64,000 nt of DNA, from assembly GCA_019084025.1 (NCBI GenBank), contig JAHRBI010000005.1, forward strand, positions 310,001 to 374,000, given 5' to 3'. Of the stretch, positions 25,127 to 34,290 are shown piece after piece. The first letter of the stretch is position 1. Each line of letters starts with the position of its first letter. The DNA is from Burkholderiaceae bacterium DAT-1. Lineage in GTDB: Bacteria > Pseudomonadota > Gammaproteobacteria > Burkholderiales > Chitinimonadaceae. Under the pieces are notes generated by a model that saw only the letters and a list, made by a program, of their open reading frames with translations, was not told where the DNA came from and did no database searches. The position numbers were made by a program, and so were the translations under genes.

Positions 25127-27100
25127 ATGTTCGCTGCATTGACATCATTTCTCCGTGCCCGGCTGGAAAAGTCACCCTTTTCCATTCTGGCATTCGCCTT
25201 GTCCGCTATCATCTGTTTAGCAGGCTCGGGGGGGGCTGTGTCTGCTGAACCTATCCCATCCACAGTCGCCGCGATGGATAACCCTTCCCTGTTCAAGCAA
25301 CTGGAAGATGGTCAAAATCAGGCCAACGTCCGTGACAAAGATCTGCTGGCAGAGCTATCCCGCCGCATCAAACCGAGCGATACCGCAAATCTGCGCCGGC
25401 TTTGGCGGGCATGGTGCTGGCGACACGATTTCAGCGTCGCACAAGAGGCGATTGATTACGCAACGACTCGCTTAAAAGACGTCCCGCCAGAAGATCTTCT
25501 GACACGATCGGATCTGATCTTATGCCGCGCATCCTATCTGGAGGCCAGGGGAGAACTTGAGAGTGCGCTCAAGGAAGATGAATTATCGGTCGAGCTCGCC
25601 AGGCGAGCAGGTGCAACCCGAATTCTGGGCGACGCACTGACCCAGCGCGGTCAATTACGATCCTATCTCGGGCAAACCGCAGGTGCGGTTGCCGACCTGA
25701 TCGAGAGTCATCGCATCTACACCTCGCTGGGGCTCAACTACTGGGCGATGTCCAACCTCCTGCATATTGCCGACAGCTATCGGCGAACCGAAGACTATGA
25801 ACGTGCGCTTGAGTACTATCAGCAGGTCATCAACAGCAGCAAGGATTTCGATGATATCGGCCTGAAATCGACGGCAATCGGCGGTATGGGGCGTGTGTAC
25901 CTCTCGAACAACGAATTCAACAAAGCAGAAAAGATGTTCCTGCAGTCGATGGAAATTGACCGCACCAACCGTGAAGCCAGTGAAGCCATTCGCCAGGGTA
26001 ACCTAAGTATTTTGCGATCAGGTTTGGCTACTGTGTATGTCGAGCGAGGCGAATATGATCGAGCACTCGATATGCTCAAGCTGGCCAAAACCGGTTTAAG
26101 TGAAGAGCAGGGACGAGGGTTGGTCTCCGAGATTTATTTGCAGGAAGGCCGAGCCTGGTTAGGCAAGCGTGAATTTGCCAAGAGTCTGCTTGCGCTGGAT
26201 CAGGCTGAAAAACTACTCAAGGAAGAAAAAAATCCCAGACTCTACGCACGTTTCCTGAGAGTCAAGGCTGAAATTCTAGGCAAGAAAGGTGATTTCAATC
26301 ATGCCTATCACACGCTGGAAGACTATTTCGAAGTCCGCCGGGTACTCGATCTGGAAGTCAGAGAAGAGGCAACCGCCCATCTAAAAATCGAATTTGAAAC
26401 AGAACGGCGAGATGCGCAGAATCGACAGTTACTTGCTGAAAAAACCATGAAGGATCAGGAGCTGCAGACCCTCAATCAGGTGCAACTCTATCAGCGTTAC
26501 ATCATCATGCTGGGATCACTTTTGCTGGCAATTCTGGGTGGCATTGGCTGGCAATATCTCCGTGATGCCAGACGCATGCAGATTCTGGCTCATACCGATG
26601 AACTCACTGGCGTAGCAAACCGGCGTCAGATCATGGCGGGGGCAGAACAGCACTTCCGACGCGCGCGCGAACATCGCGAGCAGCTATCCCTGCTCATGCT
26701 GGATGTCGACTTCTTCAAGCAGATCAATGACCAGTTTGGCCATGAAAGTGGAGATCAGGCACTCATAAGTGTGGCACAAACAGCTCAAGCAGCGCTCAGA
26801 CATGGTGATTTGCTCGGGCGCACGGGGGGCGAAGAATTTCTGGTCATCCTGCCGCTTGCAGATACCCGACAAGCCGCCAGCGTCGCAGAGCGCATTCGCA
26901 GCATCATCGCCCGCACACCACTCAAGATCGGCGAAGAAGCACATCAAGTGACGATCAGTATTGGCGTGGCTAGCCTCGAGATTGATGATCACTCGGTGAC
27001 CGATATTGTCCGCCGCGCCGACCATGCCCTGTATCGTGCCAAAAACAGTGGCCGCAATCGCATCGAACTCGCCAGCGAAAATCCGGATATCGCACTTTGA
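25127..27100 (+). CDS. TPR-GGDEF diguanylate cyclase
   Basis: Protein of 657 residues. A signal-anchor or signal peptide (about residues 20-41, ending VSAEP) exports an N-terminal domain of TPR repeats (~80-400), followed by a coiled coil, one transmembrane helix (YIIMLGSLLLAILGGIGWQYL, ~462-482) and a cytoplasmic GGDEF domain. The domain starts at DELTGVANRRQIM and has the active motif GGEEF at 567-571. RHGD, five residues before it, is an RxxD inhibitory site, so product feedback is expected. It should make cyclic-di-GMP in response to a periplasmic signal sensed by the TPR part. AAGGA at 25112-25116 supports the start. Confidence 0.9.
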   Translation: MFAALTSFLRARLEKSPFSILAFALSAIICLAGSGGAVSAEPIPSTVAAMDNPSLFKQLEDGQNQANVRDKDLLAELSRRIKPSDTANLRRLWRAWCWRHDFSVAQEAIDYATTRLKDVPPEDLLTRSDLILCRASYLEARGELESALKEDELSVELARRAGATRILGDALTQRGQLRSYLGQTAGAVADLIESHRIYTSLGLNYWAMSNLLHIADSYRRTEDYERALEYYQQVINSSKDFDDIGLKSTAIGGMGRVYLSNNEFNKAEKMFLQSMEIDRTNREASEAIRQGNLSILRSGLATVYVERGEYDRALDMLKLAKTGLSEEQGRGLVSEIYLQEGRAWLGKREFAKSLLALDQAEKLLKEEKNPRLYARFLRVKAEILGKKGDFNHAYHTLEDYFEVRRVLDLEVREEATAHLKIEFETERRDAQNRQLLAEKTMKDQELQTLNQVQLYQRYIIMLGSLLLAILGGIGWQYLRDARRMQILAHTDELTGVANRRQIMAGAEQHFRRAREHREQLSLLMLDVDFFKQINDQFGHESGDQALISVAQTAQAALRHGDLLGRTGGEEFLVILPLADTRQAASVAERIRSIIARTPLKIGEEAHQVTISIGVASLEIDDHSVTDIVRRADHALYRAKNSGRNRIELASENPDIAL

Positions 27101-27138
27101 TACCCGGATTCCTCTTGCCGATCTATTCCTATTGCCGA

Positions 27139-28893
27139 TCAGTACCCTGACACGCCACCATCACTACTGCGCGGATCCGCAAAGCCGCTAAAGCCATCCT
27201 TTTCGACGCGCAGTGTTTGTACCCTCGCCATGGCGGGACGTACCACGACAGTATGACCTTTGGCTTCCAGCATCTTGCGGGTATCCGGATTGATGCCTTT
27301 CTCGACACGCAGTTCATCTGGCAGCCATTGATGGTGTATGCGCGGTGCCACCGCAGCTTCGGCTACATTCATATCGAAATCGACCGCGTTGATAATGGTT
27401 TGCAGCGTAGAACTGATAATGCGGCTCCCCCCTGCTGCGCCGGTCACTAGCCAGGGTTTGCCATCTTTCAGGACAATCGTCGGCGACATGGACGACAATG
27501 GTCGCTTGCCGCCCTGAATCGCATTGGCATCCCCACCCACGAGTCCGAAGGCATTGGGCACGCCCGCCTTGGCCGAGAAATCATCCATCTGGTTGTTCAG
27601 CAGCATGCCAGTACCTGCGGCCACAATCCCGCTACCAAAATTCAGGTTCAGGGTATAAGTCAGGCTCACAACATTGCCTGACTTGTCGGCTACAGCGAAA
27701 TGCGTCGTCTGATTGCTTTCGTAGGGCTCGGGCTTGCCTGCGCGAATACTGGATGATGGCGTTGCATGTGCGAGGACGATCTTTTTCGTGAGCTCATCCG
27801 CATAAGCGGGCGAACTGAGTCCTCTGACCGGCACTTTCACAAAGTCGCTGTCGCCCAGAAATTCGGCGCGATCCGCATAAGCGAGTTTCATGGCCTCTGC
27901 TTGTGCATGAATGGTCTGCGCACTGCCAAAACCCCATTCCTTCAGCGGATAGTGCGACAGCATGTTCAGGATTTGCACGATATGCACCCCGCCCGAGCTG
28001 GGTGGTGGCATGGAGATCACGTGATAGCCGTGGTAATCGCCTTCCACCGGTTTGCGCTCCACCACATGGTAGCGTTTCAGATCATCCAGCGAAATCAAAC
28101 CATCATGTGCCTGCATTTCGGCAACCAGCTTTCTGGCAATCGCACCTTCGTAGAAGGCCTTGCTGCCTTGCTTGGCAATGAGCTCCAGCGTATTGGCGAG
28201 ATCTTTCTGTACCAACCGGTCACCTGCTTTCAGGGGCATGTCGCCCTTGAAAAAGATGGCGCGCGTGGCAGGCCAGCGTGACAGCACATCCTTTTCCGTG
28301 GCCATGGTTTCGCCCAGCTCCGGCCCGATCATGAAGCCCTCGCGCGCCAGCTTGATAGCGGGTGCCAGCAACTTGGCAAAGGGCATCGTACCGTAACGCT
28401 TCCAGGCGGCTTCCAGCCCCATCACGGTGCCGGGTACACCCACTGCCTGATGGGTATAGGTGGACTTGCCCGCCACCACATTGCCTGCAGCGTCCAGATA
28501 CATATCCCGGGTGGAACGGGATGGTGCCATTTCGCGGAAATCAATCGCGATCTGCTTACCAGTCTTGGCATCGTGGACCAGCATGAATCCGCCACCAGCA
28601 AGATTACCGGCGCTCGGTAACACCACCGCCAGCGCAAATCCCGTGGCCACCGCTGCGTCCACTGCATTACCGCCTTGCTTCAGGATGCTTGCGCCCACAT
28701 CACTTGCCAGTTTCTGCGCACTGACCACCATGCCGTGACGGGTATGAACCGGGGAGATGATGTCGTAGCCATCAATATCGTAGTTAATGGCGGGCAGAGG
28801 ATTTGCAGCGCCAGCCCACACTGCCGGCAATACACCGGCGGTCAGGCTAAGCGACAGCGTGATAGAAAGCGTCAGACGGCCAAGCGGAAACAT
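27139..28893 (-). CDS. ggt: Gamma-glutamyltransferase (periplasmic)
   Basis: Protein of 584 residues that cleaves the gamma-glutamyl bond of glutathione and related peptides in the periplasm. A signal peptide (MFPLGRLTLSITLSLSLTAGVLPAVWAGA) precedes the mature chain. The autoprocessing site is in ESNQTTHFAVADKSGN; Thr396 becomes the nucleophile of the small subunit. GGNAVDAAVATGFALAVVLPSAGNLAGGG, FREMAPSRS and the glycine-rich VTGAAGGSRIISS are family motifs. I start it at ATG 28893 (GAGGTGAG upstream) rather than at the 20-codon-longer frame. It is convergent with the GGDEF gene, 38 bases apart. Confidence 0.95.
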   Translation of the reverse strand: MFPLGRLTLSITLSLSLTAGVLPAVWAGAANPLPAINYDIDGYDIISPVHTRHGMVVSAQKLASDVGASILKQGGNAVDAAVATGFALAVVLPSAGNLAGGGFMLVHDAKTGKQIAIDFREMAPSRSTRDMYLDAAGNVVAGKSTYTHQAVGVPGTVMGLEAAWKRYGTMPFAKLLAPAIKLAREGFMIGPELGETMATEKDVLSRWPATRAIFFKGDMPLKAGDRLVQKDLANTLELIAKQGSKAFYEGAIARKLVAEMQAHDGLISLDDLKRYHVVERKPVEGDYHGYHVISMPPPSSGGVHIVQILNMLSHYPLKEWGFGSAQTIHAQAEAMKLAYADRAEFLGDSDFVKVPVRGLSSPAYADELTKKIVLAHATPSSSIRAGKPEPYESNQTTHFAVADKSGNVVSLTYTLNLNFGSGIVAAGTGMLLNNQMDDFSAKAGVPNAFGLVGGDANAIQGGKRPLSSMSPTIVLKDGKPWLVTGAAGGSRIISSTLQTIINAVDFDMNVAEAAVAPRIHHQWLPDELRVEKGINPDTRKMLEAKGHTVVVRPAMARVQTLRVEKDGFSGFADPRSSDGGVSGY

Positions 28894-28949
28894 GCACTCA
28901 CCTCGTTCATTAGGAATGGTGGCGAGTGTACGTGAGTCAGACAGGGTTT

Positions 28950-29168
28950 TCACGCACCCGACGATCCATCACTTTGTAAAAACGACAGGTCTTTACGCGG
29001 ATGGTACCAGGCAGCCTGAAACGCCGCCCAGGCAAGCTGGGTATCGGGATGACGATATGCTGTCTCCCTGCGCTCGAGTGGCAATCCGATGGGATAGCCA
29101 TCACCGTCATATCCCCAGGTCAGTTGTCCGGCCCATTGCTCGAAAGCCTGCAGGCACCGCTCATCCAT
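28950..29168 (-). CDS. Small hypothetical protein
   Basis: Protein of 72 residues (MDERCLQAFEQWAGQLTW and following) containing PDTQLAWAAFQAAWYHPRKDL. The pattern of FExWA near the start and a TQxAWxAFQAA helix recalls small phage-derived proteins of unknown function, but I cannot name a family. AGGAGAGG just upstream decides the start at 29168. It lies 56 bases upstream of ggt in the same direction, so it may be co-transcribed. Confidence 0.6.
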   Translation of the reverse strand: MDERCLQAFEQWAGQLTWGYDGDGYPIGLPLERRETAYRHPDTQLAWAAFQAAWYHPRKDLSFLQSDGSSGA

Positions 29169-29259
29169 CACCCTCTCCTCATCCCTCTGCAACTGGAGGA
29201 ATAGAACGAACTGTTCATTGCTTCATTCCTAAAAGTGCGATAGGCTCGCGTCCCTTGAA

Positions 29260-29274
29260 TGTTATATTGTAACA
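29260..29274 (+). promoter_or_regulatory. Zur-type operator
   Basis: Palindrome TGTTATATTGTAACA with one departure from the proteobacterial Zur consensus TGTTATAnTATAACA. It ends 22 bases before the start of the small secreted protein and overlaps a possible -10 element. It is the main reason for predicting zinc control of the following TonB receptor. Confidence 0.6.
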
Positions 29275-29296
29275 ATCCAGTCATAGACTAGTGACC

Positions 29297-29629
29297 ATGT
29301 CGAACCAGCGTCTTCCTTACACTCTACCGACCGCAGGACGAGCTCGCCTCGCCATGTGGCGCTGGTGTATTACGCTGTTTGCAGCCCTGTCTCTGCTCAG
29401 TATCAGCTCGACTGTCCACGCTCACGGACACAAAGCGGCACTGGTCAAGGATAGCTGTGCGGTGTGTTCGCTGGTACAACTGCAAACGCCCACCCCCAAG
29501 GCCGATGCACGTGTCACCAGCGTTCAGCGCGTACTGCACTATCTTCCGAACACGATTGTGTGCTCGCAAGTCGTGCCGGTACAGCCGCTCTTCCTACCAC
29601 CGAGCTGCGGCCCGCCTGTCCTTGCATGA
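29297..29629 (+). CDS. Small secreted cysteine-containing protein (DUF2946-like)
   Basis: Protein of 110 residues with a basic start and one hydrophobic segment ending in STVHAHGHKA, a signal peptide or anchor followed by a His-rich stretch. The motif SCAVCSLVQLQTPTP and a Pro-rich cysteine-containing tail (PLFLPPSCGPP) resemble DUF2946, whose members often sit next to TonB receptors and may bind metal. ATG 29297 is preferred over GTG 29291, six bases upstream. It precedes a TonB receptor by 159 bases and lies directly behind a Zur-type palindrome. A periplasmic metal-handling role is inference. Confidence 0.65.
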   Translation: MSNQRLPYTLPTAGRARLAMWRWCITLFAALSLLSISSTVHAHGHKAALVKDSCAVCSLVQLQTPTPKADARVTSVQRVLHYLPNTIVCSQVVPVQPLFLPPSCGPPVLA

Positions 29630-29686
29630 TCGTTCCCCTGTAGGGGGTCATTTTCAGCACCGTCCCGCAATCTAGACAAGACACCA

Positions 29687-29707
29687 CATGAGGCAGAGTC
29701 CCTCATG
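29687..29707 (+). other. Stem-loop between the small secreted protein and the TonB receptor
   Basis: Perfect 7-base arms CATGAGG and CCTCATG around a 7-base loop, without a T run. It could mark mRNA processing or differential expression within the predicted zinc operon. I see no riboswitch motif around it. Confidence 0.35.
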
Positions 29708-29788
29708 GCTGTTGGATGCCTATTGCCGGACACATAAACGATCCGACGACTCGTGATTCGAGTCGCACCATGCACGTCAGGAATACCC

Positions 29789-31975
29789 ATGTCCCGCACT
29801 TTTGTCATGCGGCAATTGCCCTTTGCCATCGCTACCCTGCTGGCAACTTCCACCTCTTTCGTCCATGCCGATGCTCAGGCAACCGCAGATACCGCATCTG
29901 ACGCTCAATCTGAAGCACAAGCCAATGCGCATGCGGGCATCTCCCGCGTCGAAAAAATCGAGCTGGTGTCCAAACGGCTCAAATCTGCGCAGAACGATCT
30001 CTCCCCAAAGGTGGGTACAACCGTTTATACCGTCGACAAACACATGATCGAGCAAATGGGTCAGGGTGAATCGACACCATTTAATGAAGTACTGGCACGG
30101 TTACCCGGCATCGATCAGGACTCGAAAGCATCCGGCTCGGTGCATGTCCGCGATGATCACGGCAATGTTCAATATCGTCTGGATGGCATTTTGCTGCCGG
30201 AAAATATCAGCGGATTTGGCCAGGCAATTGATACCCGGCTGGTCGAACGCTTCGACTTCTTGACCGGTGCCCTACCCGCGCAATATGGGCTGCGTGCAGC
30301 GGGCGTAGTCGACATTCAGACCAAAGCCGGCAGTTTTGTCCCCGGTGGTCAGGTCGGCATGCAATTCGGCAGCCATGGTTACACTGAGCCTTCGGTTGAG
30401 ATGTTCGGTGGCGGTGAGCAATATCGCTATTTCCTCTCCGCAAGTCGCATGCAAAGTGACCTCGGCATCGAAAATCCGCAGCCAACCCGCAGCGCACTCC
30501 ACGATCGCACGGTACAGAACAAAGTATTCGGCAACGCATCCTGGTTTGTAGATGAATCCACCCGTGTCGGGCTGATGTTTGGTAGCTATAACGGTCGCTT
30601 CCAGATCCCTAACAATCCGGGTCAGGAGGCTGCATGGCAGGTCAGCGGCGCTGCCGTTCCCGCATCCTCGGCGCTGGATCAGAACCAGTTTGAGCGCAAC
30701 CGCTATGTTCTGGCATCACTGCAACAACAGCTGAACGGCGTAGACTATCAACTGGCAGCCTTCTCGCAGTTTTCCGACTTGCATTATGTCCCGGATGCCG
30801 TGGGCGATCTGGCCTACACCGGCGTTGCCTCGGACTCAACGCGTTCAAACAGCGCCAGCGGCCTGCAATTCGACATGAGCACGCCACTCAATGAACAGCA
30901 CACCTTGCGTGCTGGTTTGGTTTATACGCGCCAGTACACCAAAAGTGACAATACGGTACGCGTGTTCGCGGTCGACGAAAGTGGTGCGCAATCGTCATCT
31001 ACTCCACTCACCATCATCGACAACACCAGTAAAACTGGCACGCTGGGCAGCCTTTACGTTCAAGATGAGTGGCATGTTCTGGAACCGCTGACGATTAACT
31101 ACGGTCTGCGCTTCGATCGCGTATCGGCCTTTATTCAAGAACAGCAATTGAGCCCGCGTCTGAATGCAGCGTGGAAGTTTTCGGACAGCACCAGCATACA
31201 CGCCGGCTATGCCCGCTACTTTACGCCACCCGCCCAACAACTGGCAGCGCAAAGCAGTATCGACAAATTTGTTGGAACCTCCAATGCACCTGAGGCGCCG
31301 CATTCAGATCAGGTCAAGGCAGAACGCACCCATTACTACGACATCGGGATCAGCCATCACTTCAATGATGCGTTCTCGGTCAGTGTGGATGGCTATTACA
31401 AGGACATACGCAATCTGCTAGATGAGGGGCAGTTTGGTCAGGCGCTGATTCTGTCGCCCTTCAACTTTGAAAAGGGTAGCGCCAAGGGGATTGAGACCGC
31501 CTTCCTGTACGAGCAAAAGAACTGGGGTGGCTACCTGAATCTATCGTGGCAGAAGGCCACCGCACGCAACATTATCTCGGGACAGGCGCTGATTGAAGCG
31601 GAGGAACTTGAGTATATTGCCCATCACGATGTCTTCCTCGATCACGATCAGACCTGGACGGTGTCGACCGGCGCACATTACCGCATGGGTGATGCACTGT
31701 TCAGTATGGATATACTGCATGGCAGTGGCCTGCGTCGCACACCAGAGGGCGGCACCCCGAATTCATCGACTCTTCCGGCCTACACTACAGCCAATTTTGC
31801 ATCTGCATGGCATTGGCACAATGTATCCGGCATCAAGGAAATTGAAGCACGCGTCGCCCTGATCAATGCGTTCGACAAACGCTATTTGCTGCGTGACGGA
31901 ACAGGCGTAGGCGTTGGAGCGCCACAGCATGGTACGCCGCGCACGGTGTTCGCAGGCATCAGCATGCGTTTCTGA
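29789..31975 (+). CDS. TonB-dependent outer-membrane receptor, probably for zinc
   Basis: Protein of 728 residues: signal peptide ending near FVHADA, a plug domain (about 60-200; VDKHMIEQMGQGESTPFNEVLARLPG, DDHGNVQYRLDGILLPENI, GALPAQYGLRAAGVVDIQTKAG) and a 22-strand barrel ending in phenylalanine (GISMRF), as outer-membrane assembly requires. ATG 29789 is preceded by CAGGAA; the longer frame adds 12 residues before the signal. Histidine-containing loops (ERTHYYDIGISHHF, AHHDVFLDHD) and the Zur-type operator upstream of its partner make a ZnuD-like zinc uptake role plausible. No TonB-ExbBD genes are in the window. The receptor class is certain; the substrate is inferred. Confidence 0.88.
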   Translation: MSRTFVMRQLPFAIATLLATSTSFVHADAQATADTASDAQSEAQANAHAGISRVEKIELVSKRLKSAQNDLSPKVGTTVYTVDKHMIEQMGQGESTPFNEVLARLPGIDQDSKASGSVHVRDDHGNVQYRLDGILLPENISGFGQAIDTRLVERFDFLTGALPAQYGLRAAGVVDIQTKAGSFVPGGQVGMQFGSHGYTEPSVEMFGGGEQYRYFLSASRMQSDLGIENPQPTRSALHDRTVQNKVFGNASWFVDESTRVGLMFGSYNGRFQIPNNPGQEAAWQVSGAAVPASSALDQNQFERNRYVLASLQQQLNGVDYQLAAFSQFSDLHYVPDAVGDLAYTGVASDSTRSNSASGLQFDMSTPLNEQHTLRAGLVYTRQYTKSDNTVRVFAVDESGAQSSSTPLTIIDNTSKTGTLGSLYVQDEWHVLEPLTINYGLRFDRVSAFIQEQQLSPRLNAAWKFSDSTSIHAGYARYFTPPAQQLAAQSSIDKFVGTSNAPEAPHSDQVKAERTHYYDIGISHHFNDAFSVSVDGYYKDIRNLLDEGQFGQALILSPFNFEKGSAKGIETAFLYEQKNWGGYLNLSWQKATARNIISGQALIEAEELEYIAHHDVFLDHDQTWTVSTGAHYRMGDALFSMDILHGSGLRRTPEGGTPNSSTLPAYTTANFASAWHWHNVSGIKEIEARVALINAFDKRYLLRDGTGVGVGAPQHGTPRTVFAGISMRF

Positions 31976-32001
31976 TCCGGGGATCAGTAACGCGATAGAC
32001 A

Positions 32002-32024
32002 AAGGGAGGCATTTGGCCTCCCTT
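32002..32024. terminator. Terminator after the TonB receptor
   Basis: Nine-base perfect stem AAGGGAGGC/GCCTCCCTT with a 5-base loop and a short T-rich tail, 26 bases after the receptor stop. It could also serve the convergent gene at 32045. Confidence 0.8.
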
Positions 32025-32044
32025 ATTCATTGATACCACGAAAC

Positions 32045-34261
32045 TCAGTAGTGATAAGGCGTCGCGCGCGCCCATTCACTCTTGGGCCATTTGCTGTGCA
32101 GCAATCTGAACGCTTTCTTTGATACTTCACCGCCATTCACACAGCTTGGCCGGGTCGCACCAACCAGCGCATGCAGCACGCGTGGCGCGTCAGGGTCATC
32201 CAGATGCGTTCCAGCCCAATTGATGACCGCGCCCCCCAGATGTACGGCACGCGCGGGAAGCGCACTCAGGAGATCCACTTCCTTGACCGCAGCCGTACGC
32301 TCATCAGCACTCAAAAACGCCGGTGCGAGCGCCTGCATCCCCGCTTCCGGATCCACTGGAACATCGTTACTGGCCCACTCTGCGGGATAGCATAGATAGC
32401 TGCCAAGTTGACCCGATGCTTTGTAGGGCGCAGGATCAAGGTCGCGGGTTTCCACCAGAATAAGCGTTGCCACCAGCTTTCGACCCGCATCGTCAGGCGC
32501 GGCCGCGTAGCGTTGCCACAGGGCTGGCCGCACCTTATTGTCCGGCTGCTGACTGACAATACCGGCAAAGCGTCGGGCAATGTCATGTGCATCCAGTAAT
32601 ACGGCGCGCACCCAGATTTTCTGAGCCAGATCCTGCTTCATCTGGGCGGGCAGAATCGCGGCATCATGAATAGCAACCAGACGACTGAGCGGCATGGTAC
32701 GGTACAGCTGGAAACGCCCATCGATATCCATCACCAGATCGGGCTGCCCTTTTCCCTCATCCGGAATAGGTTCGGCCTCCGGGAGCTCGGCCACTTTCCG
32801 TTTCAGACTGCTCGCCCACGCTTCAACCGTCGCTGCACTCAGGGTTTTCAGATGTAACCAGCGATTCCGTGTGGAGGGACTCGTTGTCTGATCTGCAAGT
32901 GCTGCGTCAACAATCCTGTCGGCGCGCGCAGGATCTCCCTTCATCAGCTGAACACGCGCCCGGTGCCATGCGATTGAATGCCACAGTGGCGATGTCTGCG
33001 GGATCTGTTCGGCGGCTGCAAGCTCGTCGGCGCGGATCTCATCGGCGTGCGCACTACTCAACATCGCCAGCAACCATGCACCATCTCCTGTTCGCTTCCA
33101 TTCGCTACGCGCTGTGGCCAGTGCCTGCTGCAAATCTGCCTTATCACTCTCCGGTACATCACCGTAATAACGCATCAAGGCAGGATTGAGCTTGGCAGAC
33201 TGCGACATCACATTTATCCAGCGGGTCATTTCTCCTGCAGCGCCTGCCTCTGTCGGAATTGAATCCAGCAAGCTCAAATAATCGGCCAGATCCTGTGGGT
33301 TGATAGTGCGCTGTTTGGGATCGCTCAATACCTGATCAAGCTGGCGCAGACGTTTGGCCGGTTCCAGCCAGGTATCAACCAGATTCACCATCCTGGCGGC
33401 AGGTGAATACACTGCTGCGATTGCTGCAAACTCCTGACGCGCACGCTGTAACAGAGTGACACGCTGCTCCGACTTGGGATCAGTACCGAGACTTGCCTGC
33501 CTGAGGAGACTCCGCGCCGCCAGATACTTGCCCAGCGGCCGCCAGGGCGATGTCGCATCTGCCGCAATCGCCAGAAAGCGCTGACGCGCATCCGCAAAAT
33601 TGCCTTCATAGAACAACGCAGCAGCCTGCTGATATTGATAATCAGCCTTCAGCCAAGCCGATGCAGTGGCAGGCAATACCGGAAGGGCGCGATTTTCAGG
33701 CGTATCCTGATTCCATGCCGATCCGCATCGACTGAACACGGCATCCTGCGCCTTTACCCAGAATGAAACTTCATCCGGACGCCCGGTTTTCAGGCGAGCC
33801 GCCAGCGTAGCCGATGCCGTTTTAAAGGTATCCCTGGGACAATTGCGGAAACTGTCGTAGTTCGGCAGGCGCTTGTCGATGAATAGCTTATCCAGTGCAG
33901 GCGCATCTTTTACCTGTGTGCGCTGTTTCAGCCATTCATCAACCGCAAGCTGGGTTTCATCGCTATTCCAAACGGTATCGTAGCCATTCATGAACCAGCT
34001 ACGAATGCCCAGTGAGTGAAGTGTTTGCGCATCAATCGGCATACCGTGAGCATTGCGCCAGGCCAGATAGAGATACACGTGCCAGAAGCTACCGGGCACA
34101 ATCCCTAACCTACCTGCTGCATAATCCTGCAGTTCATTCGCAGGCACATGGTTTTCCGGCATAAACCGGCTTTCCATGAAGCCGTCCCCCCCACTGGCGA
34201 GCGCACACATGCTCGACAGTGCGAGACTCACTGCCACCCAGACAGATCGACGTAAACGCAT
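32045..34261 (-). CDS. Periplasmic helical-repeat protein of unknown function
   Basis: Protein of 738 residues with a signal peptide (VSLALSSMCALASGG). The mature part is mostly helical, with TPR-like segments such as ADYQYQQAAALFYEGNFADARQRFLAIAAD (about 205-235) and a later repeat region. Cysteines are paired in places (FRNCPRD, FSRCGSAW). I do not recognise a named family. It is encoded just downstream of a DUF3142 gene in the same direction (29-base gap); this pairing suggests a joint role at the cell envelope. It is convergent with the TonB receptor. Confidence 0.65.
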   Translation of the reverse strand: MRLRRSVWVAVSLALSSMCALASGGDGFMESRFMPENHVPANELQDYAAGRLGIVPGSFWHVYLYLAWRNAHGMPIDAQTLHSLGIRSWFMNGYDTVWNSDETQLAVDEWLKQRTQVKDAPALDKLFIDKRLPNYDSFRNCPRDTFKTASATLAARLKTGRPDEVSFWVKAQDAVFSRCGSAWNQDTPENRALPVLPATASAWLKADYQYQQAAALFYEGNFADARQRFLAIAADATSPWRPLGKYLAARSLLRQASLGTDPKSEQRVTLLQRARQEFAAIAAVYSPAARMVNLVDTWLEPAKRLRQLDQVLSDPKQRTINPQDLADYLSLLDSIPTEAGAAGEMTRWINVMSQSAKLNPALMRYYGDVPESDKADLQQALATARSEWKRTGDGAWLLAMLSSAHADEIRADELAAAEQIPQTSPLWHSIAWHRARVQLMKGDPARADRIVDAALADQTTSPSTRNRWLHLKTLSAATVEAWASSLKRKVAELPEAEPIPDEGKGQPDLVMDIDGRFQLYRTMPLSRLVAIHDAAILPAQMKQDLAQKIWVRAVLLDAHDIARRFAGIVSQQPDNKVRPALWQRYAAAPDDAGRKLVATLILVETRDLDPAPYKASGQLGSYLCYPAEWASNDVPVDPEAGMQALAPAFLSADERTAAVKEVDLLSALPARAVHLGGAVINWAGTHLDDPDAPRVLHALVGATRPSCVNGGEVSKKAFRLLHSKWPKSEWARATPYHY

Positions 34262-34290
34262 ACCCTACTCCTGCCTTGAAATTAAACCTG

